Source: Luteimonas huabeiensis HB2
GTDB lineage: Bacteria; Pseudomonadota; Gammaproteobacteria; Xanthomonadales; Xanthomonadaceae
NCBI RefSeq assembly: GCF_000559025.1
Contig: NZ_JAAN01000024.1
Coordinates: 124,001 to 188,000 of the forward strand
Direction: 5' to 3'
Length of the DNA stretch: 64,000 nt
The position numbers and the translations under genes are program-made. The notes under the pieces were generated by a model. The model saw nothing but the letters and a program-made list of their open reading frames with translations, did not search any database and was not told the DNA's origin. This document shows positions 36,347 through 44,271 of this stretch, in pieces (the stretch's first letter is position 1; each line of letters starts with the position of its first letter).

Positions 36347-37576
36347 GTTCACCTGCGCATACAGCGTGGAGCTCATGCCGAACAGCTTGATGAACCCCTC
36401 GGCCTCCTCGACGCCCCAGTCGGCGGACTGGGCGTAGGTGGCGTTGCCGGATTCCAGCAGGTGCGGCGAGGACACCGCGACGGCATCGACGCGGCCGCCG
36501 CGGGTCTCCAGCGTCACCTCGCCGGTCACCTTGGCCTGCGACGAGGCCAGGAACGCCTCCAGGTCGGTCTTCAGCGGATCGTGGAAGAAGCCCTCGTACA
36601 CCAGCTCCACCCACTTGCGCGCGACCTCCGGCTTGAAGCGGTTCTGCTGCTTGGTCAGCACCGCCTCCTCCAGCGCGCGGTGCGCGGCAAGCAGCGAGAC
36701 CAGGCCCGGGGCTTCGTAGACGATGCGGCCCTTGAGGCCGATGACGGTGTCGCCGGTGTACAGGCCGCGGCCGACGCCGTAGGGCGCGAACAGGGTGTTG
36801 AGCCGGGCCAGGATCTGCGCGCCCGGCAGCGGCTTGCCGTCGAGCTCCACCGCCTCGCCGCCGACGAACTTCAGCTTGACCGTCAGCGGCTCCGACGGCC
36901 ACGCGCTGCGCGGCGCGCACCAGCCGCGGGCGCCGTCGCCCGGCGCCTCCCAGCGGTCGATCTCGCCGCCGGACATGGTCACGCCCAGCAGGTTCTCGTT
37001 GATGGTGTACGCCTTCTGCTTGGCGCGCACGCCGAAGCCGCGCTCCTCCAGGTACTTCTGCTCGTAGGCGCGGGTCTGGGTGTGCTCCTTCTGGATCTCG
37101 CGGATCGGGGCGACGATCTGGTAGTCGCCCTGCGCCTTGATCGCCAGGTCGAAGCGCACCTGGTCGTTGCCCATGCCGGTGCAGCCGTGGGCGATGGCGC
37201 GGGTGCCCAGCTCCGCGGCGCGCGCGATCGCGGCATCGACGATCAGGTAGCGGTCGGAGACCAGCAGCGGGTACTGGCCCTGGTAGCCTTCGCCCGCCCA
37301 CACGAACGGCTTGACGAAGCTCTCCCAGATCGCCGGTCCGCCATCGACGGTGACGTGGCTGGCCACGCCCAGCTCCTCGGCGCGCTTCTCGATGAAGGCG
37401 CGCTCGTCGGCATCCACGCCGCCGGTGTCGGCGAACACCGTGTGCACCGTCCAGCCGCGCTCCTGCAGGTAGGGCACGCAGAAGCTGGTGTCGAGGCCGC
37501 CGGAGAAGGCGAGGACGATGTCCTTGGAGGGGCCAGAGGCCAGAGGCCGGGGGGCGGGGGATGATGACGTCGACAC
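36290..37576 (-). CDS. argG: Argininosuccinate synthase ArgG, with repeat-encoded ends
   Basis: 428 residues. ATP-pyrophosphatase motif [13 protein letters not shown] and the family segments [30 protein letters not shown] and [18 protein letters not shown]. It joins citrulline and aspartate. GTG 37574-37576 is supported by AGGAG eight bases upstream, which makes the N-terminus [20 protein letters not shown]; most homologues start near the [10 protein letters not shown] point. Residues 5-16 are encoded by the left arm of heptamer element 3, and the last 15 or so ([17 protein letters not shown]) by the right arm of element 2. Both tails look acquired rather than functional. Confidence 0.95.
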   Translation of the reverse strand: MSTSSSPAPRPLASGPSKDIVLAFSGGLDTSFCVPYLQERGWTVHTVFADTGGVDADERAFIEKRAEELGVASHVTVDGGPAIWESFVKPFVWAGEGYQGQYPLLVSDRYLIVDAAIARAAELGTRAIAHGCTGMGNDQVRFDLAIKAQGDYQIVAPIREIQKEHTQTRAYEQKYLEERGFGVRAKQKAYTINENLLGVTMSGGEIDRWEAPGDGARGWCAPRSAWPSEPLTVKLKFVGGEAVELDGKPLPGAQILARLNTLFAPYGVGRGLYTGDTVIGLKGRIVYEAPGLVSLLAAHRALEEAVLTKQQNRFKPEVARKWVELVYEGFFHDPLKTDLEAFLASSQAKVTGEVTLETRGGRVDAVAVSSPHLLESGNATYAQSADWGVEEAEGFIKLFGMSSTLYAQVNGGARGQGSEARGQGDADV

Positions 37577-37670
37577 GTGGAGACTCCTGACGGAAAAAGA
37601 AAGAGTGTGGGTGGCGGACGAGTGCTCGGCGTCAGCCCTGGCCCCTGGCCCCTGGGCCCTGGGCTCCGAT
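37531..37670. repeat. Heptamer-bounded inverted element 3 (argG-argF' junction)
   Basis: Left arm from 37531: GGCCAGA, GGCCAGA, GGCCGGG, GGGCGGG, inside the argG 5' coding end. Right arm from 37636: CCCTGGC, CCCTGGC, CCCTGGG, CCCTGGG, CTCCGAT, inside the argF' 3' coding end. The core contains the argG start codon and ribosome-binding site. Confidence 0.75.
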
Positions 37671-38669
37671 CAGCGCCGCCATCACCGCCTTCTGCACGTG
37701 CAGCCGGTTCTCGGCCTCGTCGATGGCGATGCAGTTGGGGGAGTCCATCACCGCGTCGGTCGCCTTGACGTTGCGCCGCAGCGGCAGGCAGTGCGAGAAG
37801 ACGCCGTTGCGGGTCAGCGCCATCTTGGCCTCGTCGACGATGAAGTGCTTGTACTGGTCGCGGATGGGCTTTTCGGGCGCCCAGTCGCCGAAGTACGGCA
37901 GCGCGCCCCAGCTCTTGGCGTAGACCACGTCGGCGCCGGCGTAGGCGCTTTCGATGTCGTGGCTGACCGTCAGCGAGCCGCCGCTTTCGGCCACGTTCTG
38001 CTCGGCCCAGCCCATGTAGCGCTCGTCGAGGATGTAGTCGGGCGTGGGGCACAGCAGGGTCACGTCCATGCCCAGCCGGGTGGCGATGGTCAGCGCGGAA
38101 TTGGCCACCGCCGTATTGAGCGGCCTGGGGTGGTAGGTCCAGGTCAGCACGTACTTCTTGCCGCGCAGGTCGGTGGTGCCGAAGCGCTCCTGCAGGGCCA
38201 GCGCGTGCGCCAGCTCCTGGCAGGGATGGGTGATGGTCTCCATGTTGATCACCGGCACCGGCGAATACTTCGCGAACGACTTCAGCACGATGTCCTGGCG
38301 GTCGTACTGCCAGTCCACGAACTTCGGGAACGCGCGCACGCCGATCAGGTCGACGTAGCGGCCCAGCACCCGCGCGACCTCGGCGATGTGCTCCTCGGTG
38401 TCGCCGTCCATCGCCGTGCCCAGGTCGAATTCGATCGGCCACGCGTCCTTGCCCGGCTGCAGCACGATGGCGTGGCCGCCGAGCTGGAACGCGCCCAGCT
38501 CGAAGCTGGTGCGGGTGCGCATGGACGGGTTGAAGAACACCAGCGCGATCGAGCGGCCCTTGAGCGCATCGCCGAGCTTCTCGCGCTTGTAGCGCGCGGC
38601 CTCGGCCAGCAGCGCGTCGAGCCCGGCGCGGCTCCAGTCCTGGGTGTTGAGGAAGTGGGTGATCGGCAT
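37632..38669 (-). CDS. argF': N-acetylornithine carbamoyltransferase (AOTCase, ArgF')
   Basis: 345 residues from ATG 38667-38669 (an upstream in-frame ATG at 38726 lacks homology). Carbamoyl phosphate binding [15 protein letters not shown]; Trp 77 in KDAWPIEFD and Lys 302 in [13 protein letters not shown], both reported as hallmarks of the Xanthomonas campestris acetylornithine enzyme (Lys 302 carboxylated), are at the same positions. Ordinary OTCases lack them. It converts acetylornithine to acetylcitrulline. The last eight or nine residues (QGPGARGQG) are encoded by the right arm of heptamer element 3. First gene of the arginine cluster. Confidence 0.95.
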   Translation of the reverse strand: MPITHFLNTQDWSRAGLDALLAEAARYKREKLGDALKGRSIALVFFNPSMRTRTSFELGAFQLGGHAIVLQPGKDAWPIEFDLGTAMDGDTEEHIAEVARVLGRYVDLIGVRAFPKFVDWQYDRQDIVLKSFAKYSPVPVINMETITHPCQELAHALALQERFGTTDLRGKKYVLTWTYHPRPLNTAVANSALTIATRLGMDVTLLCPTPDYILDERYMGWAEQNVAESGGSLTVSHDIESAYAGADVVYAKSWGALPYFGDWAPEKPIRDQYKHFIVDEAKMALTRNGVFSHCLPLRRNVKATDAVMDSPNCIAIDEAENRLHVQKAVMAALIGAQGPGARGQG

Positions 38670-38759
38670 CGTGGGTCCTGCGTGTGGGTCGGGCCTGGCC
38701 GCACGGGCGGGTGCGGGACGGTGCATGGCGTATAGCGGGTGGACGTGACGCAGAAACGA

Positions 38760-38787
38760 AAGAACCCAGCGCGGCGGCTGGGTTCTT
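38760..38787 (-). terminator. Hairpin between the secreted-protein gene and argF'
   Basis: AAGAACCCAGC (38760-38770) pairs perfectly with GCTGGGTTCTT (38777-38787) across a six-base loop; on the minus strand TTCTTTCGTTTC follows. It probably terminates the transcript of the 38981-39511 gene before argF'. In the rest of the 38670-38980 gap, TATACG near 38728 on the minus strand is the only -10-like sequence for argF'. Confidence 0.7.
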
Positions 38788-38980
38788 CGTCTGAAACTCT
38801 GGAATGCGACGAGTTCCGGCTACCCAGCGAGGATGCGGGGGTCCGGTCGGCGCGCGCGCGAGGTCATCCCGGACGCCATGCGGGCGGAGGTGAGGATGTC
38901 GGCGTCGGCGCGGGTCGCGTTCATGGGCGCGGAATCCTCGCACGGCGCGGGGCGCGCCGCAAGCCCCGGGACGGGCCGGC

Positions 38981-39511
38981 TCACTCGCCGCTGGTACTCA
39001 CCACCGGGGTCACCGAGACCCGCACGCGCACCCGGTTGCCCGGGTCGTAGGGCAGCCGCGAACGGTACTTGACGCCCTTGTGCACGTAGTCGACCTCGTA
39101 GCCGATCGGGCGCCGGAACTCGCGCTCCACCGGCACCATCCGGCACTCGCCCGCGGCCGCCGGGGGCGCCTCCTCCGCCTGCTCGCCCGAGGCGAGCGCC
39201 TCGCGCACCGCCCCGACCACGCGCGACAGGCCGCGGCGCCCTTCCTGCGGCTGGCCGGTCACCGGGCTGGCGGCGTCGCAGCGCTCGACCATGCTGGTGG
39301 CGCGCAGCACCTGGTAGACCGGCTCGGCGCTAAGCACGCGGGCGTACTCGATGCGCACGTTCTCCTGCGGCGGCGCGGCCTGCAGCGCCGCGCGCTGGGC
39401 GCGCTGGTCGGCATGGATGCGCTGCGCCCGGGCCGGGATCGCCGTCGCGCCCGCCGCCAGCGCGGCGATCAGGACGAACGGCAGTGGGGCCTTCCGGCAG
39501 GGTGACGGCAT
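38981..39511 (-). CDS. Secreted protein related to glycine-zipper 17-kDa family, without the zipper
   Basis: 176 residues. Signal peptide (LPFVLIAALAAGATAIPARA, cut before QRI). The mature part has VRIEYARVLSAEPVYQVLRA near residue 55 and ends GYEVDYVHKGVKYRSRLPYDPGNRVRVRVSVTPV, split pieces that resemble the first and last parts of glycine-zipper 2TM outer-membrane proteins of xanthomonads. The glycine-zipper helices expected between them are replaced by an Ala/Glu-rich linker (GAVREALASGEQAEEAPPAAAGE). Two cysteines flank the linker. Function unknown; it is probably periplasmic. Confidence 0.65.
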   Translation of the reverse strand: MPSPCRKAPLPFVLIAALAAGATAIPARAQRIHADQRAQRAALQAAPPQENVRIEYARVLSAEPVYQVLRATSMVERCDAASPVTGQPQEGRRGLSRVVGAVREALASGEQAEEAPPAAAGECRMVPVEREFRRPIGYEVDYVHKGVKYRSRLPYDPGNRVRVRVSVTPVVSTSGE

Positions 39512-39634
39512 CTCGGACCATTCGGCGGTTAGCCGGATGAGTGTAGGCGTTCGGCGCGCGCACGGCCTGAATCCTCGCTGTCGTGGCCGGACCGGGGCCG
39601 GTAGAATCCCCGGGTTCGCCGCCATGTCCCGCCG

Positions 39635-41011
39635 ATGAGCCTGCGCCTCTACAACAGCCTGACCCGCCGCGTCGAGCCCTTCGCCCCGCGCGACCCCGCG
39701 TGCCCGACGATGTACGTCTGCGGGCCCACGGTCTACAACTACGTGCACATCGGCAACGCCCGCGGCCCGGTGGTGTTCGGCGTGCTCGCCGCGCTGCTGC
39801 GCCGCCGCCACGGCGCGTTGCGCTACGCGCGCAACATCACCGACGTCGACGACAAGATCAACGCCGCCGCGCGCGAACAGGGCGTGCCGATCTTGGCGAT
39901 CGCCGAGCGCTTCGCCGCCGCCTATCGCCAGGACATGGCCGCGCTCGGCGTGGCCCCGCCCGACATCGAGCCGGAAGCCACCGCCCACATCCCGCAGATC
40001 GTGGCGATGATCGAGCGCCTGGTGGAACGCGGCCACGCCTATGCCGCCGAGGGCCACGTGCTCTTCAGCGTCGAGAGCTTCCCCGCCTACGGCAAGCTCT
40101 CGCGCCGCGACCCCGACGAGATGCGCGCCGGCGCACGCGTGGAGGTGGCGCCCTACAAGCGCGATCCGGGCGATTTCGTGCTGTGGAAGCCCTCCGACGG
40201 CGACCTGCCCGGCTGGGACTCGCCCTGGGGCCGCGGCCGGCCGGGCTGGCACATCGAGTGCTCGGCGATGGCCGCCGCGCACCTGGGCGAGACCATCGAC
40301 ATCCACGCCGGCGGCGTCGACCTGCAGTTCCCGCACCACGAGAACGAGATCGCGCAGAGCGAATGCGCCCACGGCGGCGCCACCTTCGCCCGCTTCTGGC
40401 TGCACAACGGCATGCTCACGCTGTCCGGCGCGAAGATGTCCAAGTCGCTGGGCAACATCGAGAAGGTGCACGACCTGCTGCAGCGCCACCCGGCCGAGGC
40501 GCTGCGCTACGCGCTGCTGTCGGCGCACTACCGGCAGCCGCTGGACTGGTCGGACGGCCTGATCGAGCAGTCGGCGCGGACCCTGGACCGCCTCTACGGC
40601 ACCCTGCGCGACCTCGGCGACGTGGAGGCGGCGCCGGAAATCCCGGAGGCGATCGAGGTCGCGCTCGACGACGATCTCAACACCCCGCAGGCGCTGGCCG
40701 AGCTGGCCCGGATCGCCGGCGAGGCGCGCAAGGCCGAGGGCGCGGAGCGCGGCGCGCACAAGGCCCGGCTGCTCGGCGCCGGCCTCGCGCTGGGGCTGCT
40801 GCAGCAGGCCCCCGAGGCCTGGTTCGGCCGCGGCGGCGCGGACGACGGCGGCGACGAGGCGCGCATCCAGGCGCTGGTGGACGAGCGCAGCGAAGCCAAG
40901 CGCGTCCGCGACTTCGCCCGCGCCGACGCCATCCGCGACCGGCTCGCCGCCGAAGGCGTCGTGCTGGAGGACACGCCGCAGGGCGTACGCTGGGCCAGGA
41001 AGCGCGCCTAG
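39635..41011 (+). CDS. cysS: Cysteinyl-tRNA synthetase CysS
   Basis: 458 residues. Class I motifs: zinc Cys and HIGH-like signature in [19 protein letters not shown], further zinc ligands in WHIECSAMA and [12 protein letters not shown], and KMSKSLGN for ATP. It charges tRNA-Cys in the cytoplasm. TAGAAT at 39602-39607 is a candidate -10, leaving a leader of about 20 bases without a strong Shine-Dalgarno. It is divergent from the secreted-protein gene and upstream of sufE. Confidence 0.97.
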   Translation: MSLRLYNSLTRRVEPFAPRDPACPTMYVCGPTVYNYVHIGNARGPVVFGVLAALLRRRHGALRYARNITDVDDKINAAAREQGVPILAIAERFAAAYRQDMAALGVAPPDIEPEATAHIPQIVAMIERLVERGHAYAAEGHVLFSVESFPAYGKLSRRDPDEMRAGARVEVAPYKRDPGDFVLWKPSDGDLPGWDSPWGRGRPGWHIECSAMAAAHLGETIDIHAGGVDLQFPHHENEIAQSECAHGGATFARFWLHNGMLTLSGAKMSKSLGNIEKVHDLLQRHPAEALRYALLSAHYRQPLDWSDGLIEQSARTLDRLYGTLRDLGDVEAAPEIPEAIEVALDDDLNTPQALAELARIAGEARKAEGAERGAHKARLLGAGLALGLLQQAPEAWFGRGGADDGGDEARIQALVDERSEAKRVRDFARADAIRDRLAAEGVVLEDTPQGVRWARKRA

Positions 41012-41166
41012 GCGACCGGCAGCGCGCCCTTGGCGGCCGGCCCGTCAGGGCCGCCTCGATGGCGGACGCGCTGCCGGCGTCCGCCGCTTCCGACGACCGC
41101 CCCGCCGGGCGGCCGCAGCCGCTCGCCGCGATGCGGGCGGCATCGACGACCCATGATAGAGACGAC

Positions 41167-41607
41167 GTGACCGATTCCCCCTTCCCCCTCGAACCCACCG
41201 CCGCGCAGGCGCAGGCCGCGATCCGCGACGAGTTCGCCTTCTTCGGCGACTGGTCGGAACGCTACCAGTACCTGATCGACCTCGGCCGCAAGCTGCCGCC
41301 GCTGCCCGAAGAAGCCCGGACCGAGGCCAACCGCCTGCACGGCTGCCAGTCGATGGTCTGGATCGTCGCCTCCGGCGACGCCTCCCGGCTCGATTTCGCC
41401 GCGGCCAGCGATTCGGCCATCGTCTCCGGCCTGATCTACCTCGCGCTGCGCGTCTATTCCGGCCGCAGCGCGCGCGAGATCGTCGACACCGAGCCCGACT
41501 ACATCGCCGCCATCGGCCTGTCCAAGCACCTCTCGCCCACGCGCAGCAACGGCCTGGCCGCCCTGCTCGCCGAGATCCGCGACACCGCGCGCCGCGCACT
41601 GGCTTGA
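41167..41607 (+). CDS. sufE: Cysteine desulfuration protein SufE
   Basis: 146 residues from GTG 41167-41169. The SufE fold is shown by YQYLIDLGRKLPPLPE, NRLHGCQSMVWI with the sulfur-accepting Cys, and SGLIYLALRVYSGRSAREI, AAIGLSKHLSPTRSNGL. It takes sulfur from a SufS-type desulfurase and passes it to the Fe-S scaffold. A suf operon is not in the window. Its stop overlaps the TTG start of the MFS gene, so the two are translationally coupled. Confidence 0.94.
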   Translation: MTDSPFPLEPTAAQAQAAIRDEFAFFGDWSERYQYLIDLGRKLPPLPEEARTEANRLHGCQSMVWIVASGDASRLDFAAASDSAIVSGLIYLALRVYSGRSAREIVDTEPDYIAAIGLSKHLSPTRSNGLAALLAEIRDTARRALA

Positions 41608-42881
41608 ACCGCGAGCGCGCCCCCGCCTCCCCCGACAGCCGCGCCGCGCCGCTGCGCAGCCCGGGCTTCCGCGCGCTGCTGGTCTACCGGATCTGCTCGA
41701 TCCTGTCCTACCAGATCGTCGCGGTCACCGTCGGCTGGCACGTCTACGAACTGACCCGCGACCCGTGGATGCTGGGCCTGATCGGGTTGGCCGAGGTGCT
41801 GCCCTACTTCTGCGTCGCGCCGTTCGCCGGCTACCTGGTCGATCACCTGCCGCGGCGCCGGCTCGGCATGGCCGCGGGACTGGGGCTGTCGCTGACGCCG
41901 CTGCTGCTGGCGGCGATCGCCTCCGGCCTGTTCGACGGCGGGGTCTGGCCGATCTACGCCGCGATCGTGCTGACCGGCATGGTGCGCGCGTTCCTGGGGC
42001 CGATCTACAACGCGCTGTTCGCGCGGGTGCTGCCGCGCGAGCAGTTCGTGCGCGGCGCCAGCCTGGGCAGCATCGTGTTCCAGTCGGCACTGGTGCTGGG
42101 CCCGGCCCTGGGCGGCGCGCTGGTGGCCGCGGCCGGCAAGCCCGCCGCCTACCTGGCCGCGGCCGCGTGCGCGCTGGGCGTGGTCGCCGCGCTGGCCTGG
42201 ATGCGGGTGGAGGAACCGCCGCGGACGGACGCCCGCGCGCCGATCTTCGCCAGCATCGCCGAGGGCGCGCGCTTCGTGTTCGGCCACCAGATCCTGCTGG
42301 GCGCGCTGGCGCTGGACATGTTCGCGGTGCTGTTCGGCGGCGCGATCTCGCTGGCGCCGGCGTTCATCCACGACATCCTGCACTACGGCCCGGAGGGGCT
42401 CGGCATCCTGCGCGGCGCCCCGGCGCTGGGCGCGGTGGCGGTCGGCGTGTGGCTGGCGCGGCATCCCGTGCAGCGCAACGCCGGGCGCATCCTGCTGCTG
42501 GCGGTGGCCGGCTTCGGCCTGTGCATCATCGGCTTCGGGCTGTCGAAGCTGTTCTGGCTGTCGGCGTGCTTCCTGCTGCTGTCGGGCATGTGCGACGGCG
42601 TATCGGTGGTGATGCGCTCCACGATCCTGCAGCTCGCCACGCCGGACGAGATGCGCGGGCGGGTGTCCTCGATCAACGGGCTGTTCGTCGGCTCCTCCAA
42701 CGAACTGGGCGCGTTCTACGCCGGCTCGATGGCGCGGCTGCTGGGGCTGGTGCCGGCGGTGGTGCTGGGCGGCTGCGTGACCATCTCGGTGGCGCTGGCC
42801 ACCGCCTGGCGCGCGCCGCGGCTGCGCCGGCTGGACCTGCGGGAACTGCAGGAGGCGCCGATCGCGCCCGCGCGGCGCTAG
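41604..42881 (+). CDS. MFS exporter, EntS-like (MFS_3)
   Basis: 425 residues from TTG 41604-41606, overlapping the sufE stop. Twelve hydrophobic segments are apparent, with an MFS loop LVDHLPRRRLGMAAGLGLSL after helix 2 and the conserved PIYNALFARVLPREQFVRGASLGSIVFQSALVLGPALGG region (quoted in parts: NALFARVLPRE, LGPALGGALV), plus DEMRGRVSSINGLFVG in the second half. This layout fits enterobactin-exporter-like drug/siderophore efflux pumps. The substrate cannot be read from the sequence. Confidence 0.9.
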   Translation: MNRERAPASPDSRAAPLRSPGFRALLVYRICSILSYQIVAVTVGWHVYELTRDPWMLGLIGLAEVLPYFCVAPFAGYLVDHLPRRRLGMAAGLGLSLTPLLLAAIASGLFDGGVWPIYAAIVLTGMVRAFLGPIYNALFARVLPREQFVRGASLGSIVFQSALVLGPALGGALVAAAGKPAAYLAAAACALGVVAALAWMRVEEPPRTDARAPIFASIAEGARFVFGHQILLGALALDMFAVLFGGAISLAPAFIHDILHYGPEGLGILRGAPALGAVAVGVWLARHPVQRNAGRILLLAVAGFGLCIIGFGLSKLFWLSACFLLLSGMCDGVSVVMRSTILQLATPDEMRGRVSSINGLFVGSSNELGAFYAGSMARLLGLVPAVVLGGCVTISVALATAWRAPRLRRLDLRELQEAPIAPARR

Positions 42882-42886
42882 GGTGT

Positions 42887-43167
42887 ATCGACATTCGACC
42901 TGCAGCGTCGGGCGGTTCCTTTTCCCGCAAGCAGGACCATCTTGTTCCTTCTCCCGCAAGCGGGACCATCTTGTTCCTTCTCCCGCAAGCGCAGCGCCGG
43001 ATGAGGGCGGCTTTTGCACGCCCACGGCCTGCCCCCCATCCGCCTTCGGCACCTTCCCCCGCAAGCGGGGGAAGGGAAAAACAAAGTGCTCCCCGCTTGC
43101 GGGGGAAGGGAAAAACAGAGTGCCCCCCGCTTGCTGGGAAGGCGCCTTGCGCACGCTGAATGTCGAT
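42887..43167. repeat. Composite palindromic repeat element, copy C, with 10-bp terminal inverted repeats
   Basis: Ends are ATCGACATTC (42887-42896) and GAATGTCGAT (43158-43167), exact inverse complements. Inside are left units with CCCGCAAGCAGG/CCCGCAAGCGGG spaced about 29 bp, the GGATGAGGG ... CCCCCCATCC centre, and right units with CCCCCGCAAGCGGGGG, CCCCGCTTGCGGGGG and a decayed copy. Copies A (14403-14690) and B (30030-30112) share the modules. Small open frames inside are judged spurious. It fills most of the 42882-43268 gap. Confidence 0.75.
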
Positions 43168-43268
43168 TCCGCCTAGGCGCCGCGTCGGCGGCTTCGCGCC
43201 CCGCGCATCGGCCGCGTCCTATCATGCGCGCCACGCGCGCCCCCATCCGCAGCAGGCCCCCTCTCCGC

Positions 43269-44264
43269 ATGCAGGACACCCCTCCCCTTCCGGCGCGGAT
43301 GCGCGCCGAACTCCAGCTCGCCCGCCTGGCCAGGCGCTGGCGCCGCCGCAGCCCGCGCGCGCTCGAGCCCGCGCCGGAGCAGGCCTTCGAGCGTCACGAG
43401 ATCCCGCCCGCCGACGCCGTACCGCCCGCGCCGGCGGACGCGGGCACGGGCGGCATCCCGCGCATCCTCTGGACCTACTGGAACAGCGAACGCCCGCCGG
43501 CGATGATCCGCGCCTGCTTCGAGAACTGGCGCCGCCACGCCGAAGGCTTCGAGCTGCGCATCCTCGACGACCGCAGCCTGTCGCGCTGGGCGCCCGAGCG
43601 CCCGCCCGGGCTGGCCGGCGCGGGCGCGGTGAAGACCGCCGACTGGCTGCGCCTGGAACTGCTGCGCCGCTACGGCGGCATCTGGCTCGACGCCAGCAGC
43701 CTGCTGACCCGCTCGCCGGCGTGGGCGCTGGCCGAGCAGGCGCGCAGCGGCAGCGAGTTCGTCGGCTACTGGCTGAAGCGCTACACCACGCGGCCGCGCT
43801 ACCCGGTGGTCGAGAACTGGTTCATGGCCGCGCCGGCCGGCAGCCGCTTCGTCGCCGACCTGCAGCGGGAGTTCACCGAGCGCGTGGTGGCGGCCAGCAA
43901 CGAGGACTACATCCGCCACCTGACCGCCGCCGGCCTGTACGAGCGCGTGCGCCAGGGCATCGACATCCCCCACTACCTCAGCATGCACCTGGCCGCGCAG
44001 GTGGTGATGCAGACGCGCGGCGGCTACCGGCTGTCGCTGTGCGCGGCCGAGTACGGGCCGTTCTTCTACCACCAAGCCAGCGGCTGGAACCGCAACCGGC
44101 TGCGCGCGCGCCTGCTGCTGTGGCAGGCCGACGCCCCGGTCCCGGCGCTGGTCAAGCTGCGCAAGCCGGACCGGCGCCGGCTCGACACCTACCTCGCCCA
44201 CGGCATCGCCTTGCCCGGCAGCTTCCTGCACCGCTACCTGCCGGGCACCGACGCGCCGGACTGA
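43269..44264 (+). CDS. Capsular polysaccharide synthesis-type glycosyltransferase
   Basis: 331 residues from ATG 43269-43271 (ATG 43224 in frame would add 15 residues). The family pattern is clear: IPRILWTYWNSERPPAMIRACFENWRR in the first third, then KTADWLRLELLRRYGGIWLDAS, where the last Asp belongs to the nucleotide-sugar site, and NWFMAAPAGSRF. This is the sugar-binding-region/DXD or Caps_synth type of glycosyltransferase found in capsule and LPS loci. No other polysaccharide gene is nearby, so the acceptor is unknown. No signal peptide. Confidence 0.85.
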   Translation: MQDTPPLPARMRAELQLARLARRWRRRSPRALEPAPEQAFERHEIPPADAVPPAPADAGTGGIPRILWTYWNSERPPAMIRACFENWRRHAEGFELRILDDRSLSRWAPERPPGLAGAGAVKTADWLRLELLRRYGGIWLDASSLLTRSPAWALAEQARSGSEFVGYWLKRYTTRPRYPVVENWFMAAPAGSRFVADLQREFTERVVAASNEDYIRHLTAAGLYERVRQGIDIPHYLSMHLAAQVVMQTRGGYRLSLCAAEYGPFFYHQASGWNRNRLRARLLLWQADAPVPALVKLRKPDRRRLDTYLAHGIALPGSFLHRYLPGTDAPD

Positions 44265-44271
44265 GCGGCGG

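Noticed and set aside
33788-37564. Very long open reading frame on the plus strand antisense to the arginine genes
   Set aside because: High GC removes stop codons from antisense frames; the translation is low-complexity Arg/Ala/Gly/Gln, whereas the minus strand encodes recognised enzymes with all their motifs.
38760-38787. Hairpin as an arginine attenuator or riboswitch for argF'
   Set aside because: It is a simple 11-bp stem with a U-rich 3' side located more than 90 bases before argF' and directly after the end of another minus-strand gene, so a plain terminator is the simpler reading.
43014-43180. Small open frames within repeat copy C (and similar ones in copy A)
   Set aside because: Their sequence is only the translation of the palindromic repeat and changes frame between copies; no ribosome-binding sites.
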